64,000 nucleotides of DNA, taken from NCBI GenBank assembly GCA_030867875.1, contig JAOWCC010001594.1:1-64000 (forward strand), read 5' to 3'. Shown here in pieces: positions 1-12,585 of the stretch. The notes under the pieces are model-generated. The model did no database searches, had not been told where the DNA came from, and was given only the letters and a program-made list of their open reading frames with translations. The DNA is from Actinernus sp. WN-2022 (taxonomy: Eukaryota; Cnidaria; Anthozoa; Actiniaria; Actinernidae). The translations under genes and the position numbers were made by a program. Position 1 is the stretch's first letter. Each line of letters opens with the position of its first letter.

Positions 1-3000
1 TCACAATAATCTATGACGGGTAGTAACGTCGTTGTTGCCTATCTAACAGACCTGTATTAACATCGCCACAATATGACCATACCGTATCACAATAATCTAT
101 GACGGGTAGTAACGTCGTTGTTGCCTATCTAACAGACCTGTATTAACATCGCCACAATATGACCATACTGTATCACAATAATCTCATGATGACGGGTAGT
201 AACGTCGTTGTTGCCTATCTAACAGACCTGTATTAACATCGCCACAATATGACCATACTGTATCACAATAATCTATGACGGGTAGTAACGTCGTTGTTGC
301 CTATCTAACAGACCTGTATTAACATCGCCACAATATGACCATACCGTATCACAATAATCTATGACGGGTAGTAACGTCGTTGTTGCCTATCTAACAGACC
401 TGTATTAACATCGCCACAATATGACCATACTGTATCACAATAATCTCATGATGACGGGTAGTAACGTCGTTGTTGCCTATCTAACAGACCTGTATTAACA
501 TCGCCACAATATGACCATACTGTATCACAATAATCTATGACGGGTAGTAACGTCGTTGTTGCCTATCTAACAGACCTGTATTAACATCGCCACAATATGA
601 CCATACTGTATCACAATAATCTATGACGGGTAGTAACGTCGTTGTTGCCTATCTAACAGACCTGTATTAACATCGCCACAATATGACCATACCGTATCAC
701 AATAATCTATGACGGGTAGTAACGTCGTTGTTGCCTATCTAACAGACCTGTATTAACATCGCCACAATATGACCATACCGTATCACAATAATCTATGACG
801 GGTAGTAACGTCGTTGTTGCCTATCTAACAGACCTGTATTAACATCGCCACAATATGACCATACTGTATCACAATAATCTATGACGGGTAGTAACGTCGT
901 TGTTGCCTATCTAACAGACCTGTATTAACATCGCCACAATATGACCATACTGTATCACAATAATCTATGACGGGTAGTAACGTCGTTGTTGCCTATCTAA
1001 CAGATCTGTATTAACATCGCCACAATATGACCATACTGTATCACAATAATCTATGACGGGTAGTAACGTCGTTGTTGCCTATCTAACAGACCTGTATTAA
1101 CATCGCCACAATATGACCATACTGTATCACAATAATCTATGACGGGTAGTAACGTCGTTGTTGCCTATCTAACAGATCTGTATTAACATCGCCACAATAT
1201 GACCATACTGTATCACAATAATCTATGACGGGTAGTAACGTCGTTGTTGCCTATCTAACAGACCTGTATTAACATCGCCACAATATGACCATACGGTATC
1301 ACAATAATCTATGACGGGTAGTAACGTCGTTGTTGCCTATCTAACAGACCTGTATTAACATCGCCACAATATGACCATACCGTATCACAATAATCTATGA
1401 CGGGTAGTAACGTCGTTGTTGCCTATCTAACAGACCTGTATTAACATCGCCACAATATGACCATACTGTATCACAATAATCTATGACGGGTAGTAACGTC
1501 GTTGTTGCCTATCTAACAGACCTGTATTAACATCGCCACAATATGACCATACTGTATCACAATAATCTATGACGGGTAGTAACGTCGTTGTTGCCTATCT
1601 AACAGACCTGTATTAACATCGCCACAATATGACCATACTGTATCACAATAATCTATGACGGGTAGTAACGTCGTTGTTGCCTATCTAACAGACCTGTATT
1701 AACATCGCCACAATATGACCATACTGTATCACAATAATCTATGACGGGTAGTAACGTCGTTGTAGCCTATCTAACAGACCTGTATTAACATCGTCACAAT
1801 ATGACCATACTGTATCACAATAATCTATGACGGGTAGTAACGTCGTTGTTGCCTATCTAACAGACCTGTATTAACATCGCCACAATATGACCATACTGTA
1901 TCACAATAATCTATGACGGGTAGTAACGTCGTTGTAGCCTATCTAACAGACCTGTATTAACATCGCCACAATATGACCATACTGTATCACAATAATCTCA
2001 TGATGACGGGTAGTAACGTCGTTGTTGCCTATCTAATAGACCTGTATTAACATCGCCACAATATGACCATACTGTATCACAATAATCTCATGATGACGGG
2101 TAGTAACGTCGTTGTAGCCTATCTAACAGACCTGTATTAACATCGCCACAATATGACCATACTGTATCACAATAATCTCATGATGACGGGTAGTAACGTC
2201 GTTGTTGCCTATCTAACAGACCTGTATTAACATCGCCACAATATGACCATACTGTATCACAATAATCTCATGATGACGGGTAGTAACGTCGTTGTTGCCT
2301 ATCTAATAGACCTGTATTAACATCGCCACAATATGACCATACTGTATCACAATAATCTCATGATGACGGGTAGTAACGTCGTTGTTGCCTATCTAATAGA
2401 CCTGTATTAACATCGCCACAATATGACCATACTGTATCACAATAATCTCATGATGACGGGTAGTAACGTCGTTGTTGCCTATCTAACAGACCTGTATTAA
2501 CATCGCCACAATATGACCATACTGTATCACAATAATCTCATGATGACGGGTAGTAACGTCGTTGTAGCCTATCTAATAGACCTGTATTAACATCGCCACA
2601 ATATGACCATACTGTATCACAATAATCTCATGATGACGGGTAGTAACGTCGTTGTTGCCTATCTAATAGACCTGTATTAACATCGCCACAATATGACCAT
2701 ACTGTATCACAATAATCTCATGATGACGGGTAGTAACGTCGTTGTTGCCTATCTAACAGACCTGTATTAACATCGCCACAATATGACCATACTGTATCAC
2801 AATAATCTCATGATGACGGGTAGTAACGTCGTTGTTGCCTATCTAATAGACCTGTATTAACATCGCCACAATATGACCATACTGTATCACAATAATCTCA
2901 TGATGACGGGTAGTAACGTCGTTGTAGCCTATCTAATAGACCTGTATTAACATCGCCACAACATGCCCATACCGTATCACAATAATCTATGACGGGTAGT

Positions 3001-4296
3001 AACGTCGTTGTAGCCTATCTAATAGACCTGTATTAACATCGCCACAACATGCCCATACCGTATCACAATAATCTATGACGGGTAGTAACGTCGTTGTAGC
3101 CTATCTAATAGACCTGTATTAACATCGCCACAACATGCCCATACCGTATCACAATAATCTATGACGGGTAGTAACGTCGTTGTAGCCTATCTAATAGACC
3201 TGTATTAACATCGCCACAATATGACCATACTATATCACAATAATCTATGACGGGTAGTAACGTCGTTGTTGCCTATCTAATAGACCTGTATTAACATCGC
3301 CACAATATGACCATACCGTATCACAATAATCTATGACGGGTAGTAACGTCGTTGTAGCCTATCTAATAGACCTGTATTAACATCGCCACAATATGACCAT
3401 ACTATATCACAATAATCTATGACGGGTAGTAACGTCGTTGTTGCCTATCTAACAGACCTGTATTAACATCGCCACAATATGACCATACTGTATCACAATA
3501 ATCTATGACGGGTAGTAACGTCGTTGTTGCCTATCTAACAGACCTGTATTAACATCGCCACAATATGACCATACTGTATCACAATAATCTCATGATGACG
3601 GGTAGTAACGTCGTTGTAGCCTATCTAATAGACCTGTATTAACATCGCCACAACATGCCCATACCGTATCACAATAATCTATGACGGGTAGTAACGTCGT
3701 TGTAGCCTATCTAATAGACCTGTATTAACATCGCCACAACATGCCCATACCGTATCACAATAATCTATGACGGGTAGTAACGTCGTTGTAGCCTATCTAA
3801 TAGACCTGTATTAACATCGCCACAACATGCCCATACCGTATCACAATAATCTATGACGGGTAGTAACGTCGTTGTAGCCTATCTAATAGACCTGTATTAA
3901 CATCGCCACAATATGACCATACCGTATCACAATAATCTATGACGGGTAGTAACGTCGTTGTAGCCTATCTAATAGACCTGTATTAACATCGCCACAATAT
4001 GACCATACTATATCACAATAATCTATGACGGGTAGTAACGTCGTTGTTGCCTATCTAACAGACCTGTATTAACATCGCCACAATATGACCATACTGTATC
4101 ACAATAATCTATGACGGGTAGTAACGTCGTTGTTGCCTATCTAACAGACCTGTATTAACATCGCCACAATATGACCATACTGTATCACAATAATCTCATG
4201 ATGACGGGTAGTAACGTCGTTGTAGCCTATCTAATAGACCTGTATTAACATCGCCACAACATGCCCATACCGTATCACAATAATCTATGACGGGTA
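1..4296. repeat. Satellite array, 86/90-bp monomer
   Basis: About 49 head-to-tail copies of one monomer; the array starts before the window. The basic monomer is 86 bp. A 90-bp form differs by 4 extra bases where CTATGACGGG becomes CTCATGATGACGGG. Other diagnostic variants are GTTGTTGCC/GTTGTAGCC, CTAACAGA/CTAATAGA and ATATGACC/ACATGCCC. The variants are ordered: 90-bp monomers dominate about 1980-2950, and a higher-order repeat of seven monomers (606 bp) separates the ACATGCCC blocks at 3651 and 4257. Near the left edge a 3-mer of 262 bp repeats. There are no long ORFs. The array ends abruptly inside a LINE reverse transcriptase. Confidence 0.97.
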
Positions 4297-4583
4297 AAAT
4301 AAGACTTGTACACAGTGTCTGCACAACTAGCTGTTATGTTGCTCCTAGTGCGACCTAGCATACCAACTCTTTTGCTAGCTCTACAAATAACATGTTTAAC
4401 ATGAGCGTTCCAAGAAAGGCGTTCATCTAAGACAACTCCGAGGTACTTAAATTCGGTTACTCGATTTATGGTGTGTCCCTCAATACAAATAGTAAATTTA
4501 TCAACACTAGAAAGCCTCACGCCAGTGCCAAACAAGAAACACTCAGTTTTGGTCTTATGAAAGAAAAGCCCATTCACTTTAAA
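4289..4583 (-). pseudogene. LINE reverse transcriptase, 3' part (LINE A)
   Basis: The minus-strand reading contains the region after the RT catalytic centre: F-H-K-T-K-T-E-C-F, then a V-T-E-F-K-Y-L-G-V-V-L-D block and S-W-N-A-H-V, typical of CR1/L2-type LINE polymerases. The RT reading stops at ...D-T-V-Y-K-S-Y, where the satellite begins, so the C-terminus is missing. Its N-terminal continuation is not adjacent: it lies at 11206-11640 on the same strand, beyond the 6.6-kb TTAA element. The reading frame resumes exactly when that element and one TTAA copy are ignored. Confidence 0.85.
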
Positions 4584-5473
4584 GACCCAGGGTCGACCAT
4601 CACGCATAGCGCGCCTCACACTTCCGAGCAGCCATTTTGTGAGAGTCGAAAAGTCCAATATTTAGAGCGAAGTGAGAAATCCGTTTCCATCGCCTGTTTT
4701 CCTTCCTCTAACTTCCGAATAACGTTCATTTTTACTTTCTTTATTCATAACTTAACATTTTTACCAAAAATATTCTTTAGATCAGTATTATTTTGAGTGA
4801 ACCGTCTCGCGGTCTGGTGCGAGATTCAGCCAAGAATGGGAAGACCTGGCAACGCTCGATGCATAAGACTTAGGTCGTCTGTATTTTAACTCTGGAACAT
4901 AAAGAAGGACAATCTTGGCAACTAGCGTATTCGCAGAGTATCTGTTACATCTTCAAGCTCCTCAAAGAAGAATTATTCAATCCAAACCAGGGTCCAAGCC
5001 CAAGGACAAGGTGAGAAATGACTTGGAGTCAAATTTTTTTGCGTAAAATAATCCATATCCATAGTTGGGTGAAATAAGCTTACCTTGAATTATTTACAGT
5101 GAGAAAGGTCCTTTTTGCTCGTTTTTTATTTCAGGCATAGACAAATAGCAATGTACACCGAAAATAATGGTATTTGAGCAAATAAAAATGTGTTATGAAT
5201 TTGATAACCAATAAAAATATTGTACTTTAATATTCTTGGTTGGACAACATAATATGCTATATTGAATTCAAGGGAAGCCAATTTGCTACCACAACCTGCA
5301 ATTGCAGTTATATGACAATTGTATAAGCATCCCATTTCTACTGTAAGCTTTCCAGGCTTATACTTATTCTTTCCCCTTGTAAACTAGTTTCCTCAACATT
5401 CCATGCCCCCTCTATTAATGCTTTGTACTGCAAAACTTTGTCTAAAACTAAACTTTATATTTCATGGCTACAG

Positions 5474-5756
5474 GTACCCCTATTTCATGAAAATTATCCT
5501 TGCTGCTGTTGATCACAACATACATCTCTTCTGCAAGCCTGTGGAGACCAAGTCTGGACACAGGAAGTTTTCAAAAAGAACCCAGAAGTACCATGCAGAA
5601 GTGAAGGAGGAGAAAATATACAAATACATGTATGCCTACTTATCCTACATGACTGCTCAAATGCTGTAAGAATGGAAACAGTTTGAGGGCAATTTCTCTC
5701 GGCAGTCTGATGAAGATAACTTCAACCCAAAGGACATTGCTCCAACAATAGACTGA
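5474..5756 (+). pseudogene. Decayed C-terminal exon, possible transposase remnant
   Basis: A plausible splice acceptor (GGCTACAG) precedes an open stretch containing A-A-V-D-H-N-I-H-L-F and F-S-K-R-T-Q-K-Y-H-A-E-V-K. The frame is broken by one TAA at 5667-5669, then stays coding-like (E-W-K-Q-F-E-G-N-F-S-R, N-P-K-D-I-A-P) up to a TGA at 5754-5756. The D-H-N-x-H then basic/aromatic pattern resembles, from memory, the C-terminal domain of proteins recurring in cnidarian transposons, but I cannot name the family. Its position inside the TTAA element makes a former transposase or accessory protein the simplest reading. Confidence 0.4.
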
Positions 5757-5772
5757 TTTACATGTATGTACG

Positions 5773-5933
5773 GTACTGATCAAATCGAAACATTGCCTAA
5801 AATGACAGTGGTATCAGGCATTTGAACAACATTTTTGGACTGGGGGATGATAATTTGAACAAGTCCCAAACTCCAGCAGTTCAAATGCCAGGGGGGAGGG
5901 AAATATATGTTGATGTTTCAATTTGATCAGTAC
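5773..5933. mobile_element. Small TIR element (161 bp)
   Basis: Ends are inverted copies of GTACTGATCAAAT[C/T]GAAACAT (21 bp, one mismatch). Non-coding and nested inside the TTAA transposon. No clear target duplication. Confidence 0.65.
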
Positions 5934-5951
5934 ATTACGTACATGTAGCTC

Positions 5952-6122
5952 GTACATTTGTTGTCCCAATTCAGATCATGCGACAGCTCGCTAGGGATTC
6001 AGTGCTTTGTCTTCCAATTAGAGAAATTTATACATTTCCAATTTGGATACAGAAAAACAAGAAAACATTACTGAAGGGAAAATATTCAGGTAACCTGAAT
6101 TGGGACAACAAATTAAATGTAC
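5952..6122. mobile_element. Small TIR element (171 bp)
   Basis: Ends are inverted copies of GTACATTT..TTGTTGTCCCAATTC; the right copy has four extra bases. TAGCT occurs on both outer sides (offset by one base on the left), a candidate 5-bp target duplication. Non-coding hairpin element nested in the TTAA transposon. Confidence 0.65.
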
Positions 6123-6199
6123 TAGCTAAATCGGTTGATTGGAAGTTGTCTGGTGGTACATGTAGTAGTCTTGCAAAATACTGTTGCTGGTGACTGACA

Positions 6200-8040
6200 T
6201 TTTGATTACCCAGCTGATGGTCAGCCTTATATTATTAGAAGAGAAGTACCATGTGAATGTTCTGATATGCTTTTTTTTCAAACTTTTTCAGCAGAGGATG
6301 GTAAAGATTAAAGTGGATTACAAAAGCTTATTTTAGGAACTTAAAAGTAGTATTTTTCCTTCACTCAAACTTTGCCAAGTATAGTCGGCATACTACTGAT
6401 TATGTTGTCTTTCATCATGAGAAAGTTTATCATTAGGGCCTGGGGGTTGATGGAGCCCCTTGAATCAAAGATGTATGTTGTTTACCTGGGGGACCTAGTT
6501 TCTTATAAGTTGTATCCCTAACTTTGACTACCTCAGTGACTGATTTGAAGTCAAAATGTTTGTTGGAAAACTCGATTATAAACAAGGGAAATGCCTGTTA
6601 TTTTAGTGAACAATAGGTCTATCAATGTTGCAACAACCACTTTGTAAAATCCAAGATGAAGAAAAATAAAGCTTTTTCTTGAAATTACAAGTAACGAGGT
6701 TCCTTCTAGATACATGTTGGCTATTAGAGGACTAATAGAATACTTGGGTAATTTTAAAATAAGTAAAAACGAGATGGCAAATAAATATTTTCATACTTTT
6801 TGGCATAAATAATACTTGGCATAGAAGTACTTGGCTGTAAGCCAACCACTAACTATTTCCACTTTGCATACCAACTAGACATGACCTAGTTTGGACTCTA
6901 GATTTAAGTTTTGTTTGATTATTACTGTACATTGTATTCGTTGAAGTGAGACCCTGGGTATTTCAAGTTGCAAAATTGCATTTACCCATACATGTATGTT
7001 GATCAAACACCAGGCTTGATTACCTTTTGATTGATGGTCAGCTAAATACAATTTTTCTAACTTCCAAGGTATCACTTCATTGAAAACAGTAATGAGCTAA
7101 TGAATAATAATTATTATACAGACCAATACATTTATGTCATGATTTGCTAAATTCTATTAATAATACTTCAGAGGATGAAGCACATTAGCCTCCCCCCATT
7201 CATTTTTAGGGCATTGCACATTCTCACCCCACAATGCCTGCTTGTCTGCGATGGACATTACTTTCTCAATATTTGACCAATCAGAATTAGCTTTCCACAA
7301 AGTCAGTTGACCTTCACCTTGGCCACAAGATTGTACAATAAAAAGAAAATGGCTACCCTTAAAGCATTTAGGAATGGCAGCATGTACTTCATTCAAGATC
7401 ACAAGTTAAAATAAATTATTATTATTCCCAGGGTGTAAGCAGGATTTTGCCAGGGGGTCCCAACACAAATGTTAGACTGAGGTGCTTACCTCTAAGGGCA
7501 TGTTATTAATAATTGTTATTCAATAATTTACCAAAGGGGGTCAAGGGCATCCCCTTGCTATGCCCCTGATTCCTATGCAAAATACAAATACTTTTTAAAA
7601 CAGAAATAGTATCAGTTTTGTTGGAAACAGTCTCATGCTGATGTACATGTATCACTTCAATAGTGAAAGAATTGCACTCATGATTCGATGGGAAAGGCTT
7701 TATTGGATGGCAAACAAACTTTAAAATACTGTTTTAAAAACCCAACAACATTATGGTTGTAGGTGGAAAATAGCATTTACAAACTGGTTTTGCTAATAAA
7801 ACCAGTACTACCAATCTCGTACAAGTGCCTTTAAAATATATGAATATTTTTTGCCACCCTGTCAGTACAACCAAGTGATTGGCCCATAACACTAGTTTTG
7901 AAGGAAACTACATGACACAATGACAATCTAGAAAGGAATGTTGGACGAGCAGGCATTTGTTGGGTGAGAATGCAGGGAAGACTAGAAACACCATCGTCTT
8001 TAAAAAATATGTTTGGTAGTGGTCTAATTGCATTTGACTA
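6200..8040. other. No gene recognised (interior of TTAA element)
   Basis: AT-rich sequence with only short scattered ORFs. None shows a known motif or convincing splice borders. It may hold remnants of intron or transposase sequence of the host transposon. Confidence 0.5.
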
Positions 8041-9165
8041 CACATTGTCAATGGAGAATCATCAGATGAAGTCACTGTGACCTCAGGAGTACCACAAGGA
8101 ACAGTGTTGGGACCTTTGATGTTCCTCTTATACATCAATGACATTGAGGATGGAATAAGTTCTAACATCCGACTCTATGCTGATGATTGCCTATTATTTA
8201 GAAATATTGATGAGGAAGAAGATGCTCTAAAACTTCAGGAAGATCTCAAAACCCTAATTAAATGGTCTGAATCCTGGCAAATGAATTTCAATACCAAAAA
8301 GTGTTATAACCTTAGCATCCACCGTAAAACACAACCCATACTGTATAACTACACAATTGGAGAGAAGAAATTACAACCAGTGGCTGACCACCCTTATCTA
8401 GGTGTGCATCTCCAATCCAACCTGAAATGGAATCATCATATCAATGAAAAAGTGGCCAAAGCTTACAAAACACTTGGCTTTCTTAAAAGAAATTTAAGTT
8501 ACTGCCCAGAAACCGTTAAAGAGCAAGCATATACTGCCTTGGTCAGACCTCATCTGGAATATGCTAGTTCTGCATGGGACCCCTATTTGAAAAAGGATGT
8601 CAACAATATTGAGATGGTGCAACGACAAGCTGCTCGCTTTGTTAAACACAATTACATAAGGGAGCCCGGAACAGTTACTCAAATTCTGAACGACCTTCAT
8701 TGGCCTACCCTAGAATTAAGACGAAAAGAGGCACGGTTATCCATCATGTATCAGGCAGCCCATGGTACAATAGCAGTTACTTTACCAGATCACATTACAC
8801 CTATGAACCCCCGGACAAGACAATACCACCCATTACGGATGACTCAACCAAGTACCTCGTCTGACACATACAAATACAGCTTTTGGCCCAGAACTATTAA
8901 AGATTGGAATTCACTACCTACACAGATTATAAAAAAAACAAATCTAAAAGCCTATAAAATAGCTATGAAAGATAACGTTTTAATGGAACAGAAGTAATTA
9001 CATTTTATTATAATAATATTTTATTACTTTTTATTATTACTTTTTATTATTTATATTTTCTAAATCCATTTTACATGTCAACAATTTATATATATATATT
9101 TATTTATTTTATCTCTGCGTGGTACTCACAAGGTGTTGCAGAGTATTATCATAGAAATAGAAATA
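8041..9165 (+). pseudogene. LINE reverse transcriptase 3' half (LINE B), 5'-truncated
   Basis: An uninterrupted reading frame from 8041 to the TAA at 8995-8997. It begins with the T-S-G-V-P-Q-G-T-V-L-G-P motif (RT block 4) and continues with L-Y-A-D-D-C (catalytic YADD at about 8175). Then come M-N-F-N-T-K-K-C, the Y-L-G-V-H-L block, R-P-H-L-E-Y-A-S-S-A-W-D-P and a C-terminal W-N-S-L-P. This is the order of CR1/L2-like LINE polymerases. A stop at 8035-8037 and loss of homology upstream mark a 5' truncation, the usual result of incomplete target-primed reverse transcription. The AT-rich 3' UTR runs to about 9165 and includes ATCTCTGCGTGG..CTCACAAGGTGTTGCAG, which recurs inverted at 63276-63310. 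The frame is clean, so the insertion is fairly recent and younger than the TTAA element it sits in. Confidence 0.9.
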
Positions 9166-11150
9166 GAACTACAAATAATTCCACATTCTTACTATTTATT
9201 CAAAGTGGCCAAGGTGAACCATTATTTTCTAGAAGAAACAGGTGCACAAACCCTAACCCTACTCTGTAACAACATTTGAGTGTTCTCTAGCTTTATGCAT
9301 TCTACCCAAAAGGCATAATTACATAATGGTTTTCCAGCTTTTTTGATGTCCAGTTATGTAAAAGCCATAAGTTATCACTGTTCCAACTGAGAGTGTAATT
9401 GATGTGGCTACCTAAATAGCAAAGATCTGTTGATAAACCTACACAAGCCTCCTATGCAGATGCTCTTTTGGCTCGTCACACATTCCTCCCAATGATTTTG
9501 GAAGCCTTACTTTGATTGGTCAGTCTCTGGGAAAGGAGTGTGTTGCTCATTTCAGCAGACGTTCTTGGGAGGACTGCATAATGAGCAAAAAGAAATTGGT
9601 GTAGGTACAAGCAGTAGGCACCTATGATTGCAGCTGAGTAAAATGCTTGTACTTATGCTTATAAATTATTGTGAGTGATACTGAACCAGTGGCCAATTTG
9701 GTAAAACGTTTACACAGTATTTTACAAGTCTGTCCATTGCCAGCTATGTAAAAATACATGTGTAAAAGTTTTACTGAATTGATCCCAGCTAGGCCATGAT
9801 GTAAACTAGCCCAAAAACCCATGCACCGTCGTCTGGTACAGGATACTGGATTTCAGGGTGGGTAAGAGGCTATAACTGAACATGCAGATATGACGTGTTT
9901 ATCCTCTGCCAATCTTTCCATACCTCCACAGGGCAAATTATTTATATGCAGCTTTCCTAAAACTTTACATTGTGAAATTAAACCCATCTACATGTGTCGC
10001 ACCTTGCTTTGATACAGACCTCTAGGATATATCTGTCTAAACACATGTTTCTACAAGCTGTATATGCAGTAACACTGGTTACCCTCTTGCATCACACATT
10101 CTCCTGTAGTCTGGCATGGGCAGACACCTTGAATTTACACCAGTCTGGACGATTTCCTGCAGGTGGTCCCCAGTTTTCTCCAGGTATTCCAACTAGCTGT
10201 TTTGTGAAGTCAATTAGGCTGCCTCTACTCGTGCCTAAAAGGTTGATCAATAGCTTGTCTTTTTTTCTCCATGTCCAAGCTTGAAACAAAGTACTAAAAA
10301 GACAACTTATTTACCTATACATGCATTTTTATTTTATATAGTTATTTTCATTGTTTTTGGAAGGTGTTCATTGCAAAATTGTGCATGCTTTTCCGTTGAA
10401 AATGAGCAATCAAAATATTTCCATGTGATTGTGCTACAAAGGGATCCAAGTTGGGTTGAAACAGGTATTAAATACGATTTCTGAAAATTATACGTATTTT
10501 TAATACTTTTATTTCACCCTGAGAAATTTGAACTCGTAATCGTATATATGGCCCCCATCTTGAACCGCTGCAGGTTGAATGTTATCGGCTCTTTCTTCGT
10601 TCTGTTACACCGAAATATAAATAATGTATCATTTGTATCATTGAGACAATCTCAAACAACATTACTGTCAGCTAATCCAAGTCAACTTACAGCTTACCTT
10701 GTTTTATCGCAACCACCTACATGTAGGTCGTGACACTTCGCGTCGGCTTTCGTATTTCGCGGCATTTTCAGGAACCCTTGCCTATTCTCCTTGTGCACTG
10801 ACCTTTGCATGTGCATTTTACTCGGTTTAAATCGGCTTCCGGGATGACCTGACTGAGATTAATAAATCGAGTAATGTTGTTATCCTGTTTATAATAGCAG
10901 TTTCACAGATACGAATCGAAGTCGAAGATCACAAACTTCCTTTAGTTCTTCGTCGATTTGAATATCCACAATCGACGAGCCATACGCATTTCTTCTCCCT
11001 TCTTGCTCCACTGAACCAATAGATGAATTGGAATCCCTCGTGGAACCATTTGTTCTTTAAAAGCTTCGTGCCAACGACTGAACGAACCACACGACGAAGA
11101 ACAAGCGCAGTTCAGTTCACTCGAAACAACAGAAGCCTCGTCTTGGTGCC
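9166..11150. other. No gene recognised (right part of TTAA element)
   Basis: No ORF with a recognisable domain. The terminal 400 bp before the right inverted repeat is more GC-rich than the interior. Nothing can be assigned. Confidence 0.5.
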
Positions 11151-11205
11151 GATCAAAACAAAAACAGAGGCGCGCAAAGCATAATGGTCGACCCTGGGTC
11201 TTTAA

Positions 11206-11640
11206 GCCAGGTGTTAATGGTATCCATCTCCACGTTTAGCACAGACTCGATGGTAGAGACATCCTTTGCTGAGTAGAATACCACGGCATCATCTGCCATG
11301 ATACATAAGTACACTACAATGATTGGCTGTTCCAGGTAAGTCATTGATGAACAGTACAAAGAGTAATGGGCCCAGGATGGATCACTGTGGGACTCCAGAC
11401 GATATGACGTAATCAGAAAGGACATTCTGATAACTAACAGCTTGATGACGATTTAATAAATAGCTATTAAACCACTGCAGCTCAGTATTTGCCACACCAC
11501 AGGAGTGCAGCTTGCTCAGAAGTAGCATGTGGTCTACGCTGTCAAATGCTTTGCGAATGTCGATGAACATAGCACCAGTCTGCAATCCCTGATAAACATT
11601 CATGCGAATTGGGTGGTTTTTATTGTTTCGGATATAATAA
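11206..11640 (-). pseudogene. LINE reverse transcriptase, central part (LINE A)
   Basis: Minus-strand reading gives L-Q-T-G-A-M-F-I-D-I-R-K-A-F-D-S-V-D-H (RT block 3), then a N-S-Y-L-L-N-R block and S-S-G-V-P-Q. The frame shifts after GVPQ, and at the catalytic site a 4-base insertion converts the expected Y-A-D-D context to M-A-D-D. The last codons before the TTAA element read T-I-N-T-W-L-K; the first codons beyond it, at 4579 downward, read V-N-G-L-F-F. So this and 4289-4583 are one LINE copy cut by the transposon. The 5' limit near 11640 abuts a different dispersed repeat. Confidence 0.85.
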
Positions 11641-11935
11641 TAATAATATAGCATTTATATAGCGCCATTATCCATACAGCCCAATGGCGTTTTACAATTC
11701 TTAAGAAAAAAAAGTAATAATTATATGTAAAATGTAGTAAGATAACGATAAAAAGAATATTAAGAATCGAACATTGACCTAATTATATGCTTGATTAAAA
11801 CGTAAAGTCTTAACTACCTACAGATGGACTCTGTCTAATAAAATTGGGGAGAGAGTTCCAGGGTTGCGGGGCGGCTATTGAAAATGCCCTCTCGCCGTAT
11901 GATGCCAGCTTTGCAGATGGTATCAATTATGACGG
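11641..11935. repeat. Dispersed repeat with TTATATAGCGC motif
   Basis: Contains TTTATATAGCGCC..CAGCCCAATGGCGTTTTACAA, the same core (diverged) as at 17338-17400. It is followed by a GC-richer block around 11840-11930. It resembles a widespread marine-invertebrate interspersed repeat (from memory). Non-coding. Confidence 0.5.
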
Positions 11936-12059
11936 TGATAATTATAAAATAACTAATATAAACAATAATAGTATTTATAAATATTTGTTCATTCGACAGA
12001 ATAAGTGTACGAATTGAATTATATATAAATTTTAATTCATTATTATTATTAATCATATA

Positions 12060-12530
12060 CTCAACAAAATTTCTCGATGAGTTCTAATTGGCTGAGTGCA
12101 ACGGTTGTAATTCACTACAGGAAGTTGAAATTCAGTGCAATTTCAGGCAAATTTATAAAGAATCGTCTGTTTTTTGGTGTAATTGACGATAAATATCGCT
12201 CGTAATATAACAGAAAATTCAAACTGCCGCTCGCCTTCCGGAACGTGCAATTTTGAATAATGTTTACTCACCAATATCACTCATGGTATTTATCGTTATG
12301 GCTCGCTTTGGCTCTATCAATTCCAATCCTGCCCACCTTCACCCCCCCCCCCCCTGAATATCTTGAACACTCTAGCTAGAAGATATAAAATTGGGCAGCC
12401 ACCCACATTCGAAAAACGCCTATTTCTCAAATTATAAACAGCTGGTTAAAGTTGGCAGATGTAAATTTCATAGGTAAATTACAATAGATAAGGATATAAT
12501 ACATGATTTTGTCTTCTATCTTGTTTTTAG
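12060..12530. other. No gene recognised
   Basis: AT-rich spacer containing a C homopolymer run near 12342. No ORF or repeat structure that I can support. Confidence 0.4.
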
Positions 12531-12585
12531 AGTTCATGTAAATGTAGAGCAACTATTCTTTGTGTTTATTAGTCCTTTTTTACCA

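Larger units (their letters stand above)
4584..11201. mobile_element. 6.6-kb TTAA-specific DNA transposon
   Basis: TTAA stands immediately outside both ends (4580-4583 and 11202-11205). The terminal inverted repeats begin AGACCCAGGGTCGACCAT (18 of 18 identical) and extend to about 35 bp with four mismatches, ending in GCGCGCCTC. TTAA duplication is characteristic of the piggyBac and Kolobok superfamilies; the terminus does not start CCC as many piggyBac ends do, so the superfamily is open. No intact transposase is visible; a decayed exon at 5474-5756 is the only candidate. The element contains a nested LINE (8041-9165) and at least two small hairpin elements. It sits inside the LINE whose halves are at 4289-4583 and 11206-11640. 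Confidence 0.88.

Noticed and set aside
1..4296. Regularly spaced repeats resembling a CRISPR array
   Set aside because: The whole unit is conserved, with no variable spacers; it is a satellite in an animal genome.
4275..4300. Treating the last residues (T-R-H-R-L-L) of the minus-strand RT frame as LINE protein
   Set aside because: These codons are the reverse complement of the satellite monomer, so they lie beyond the junction.
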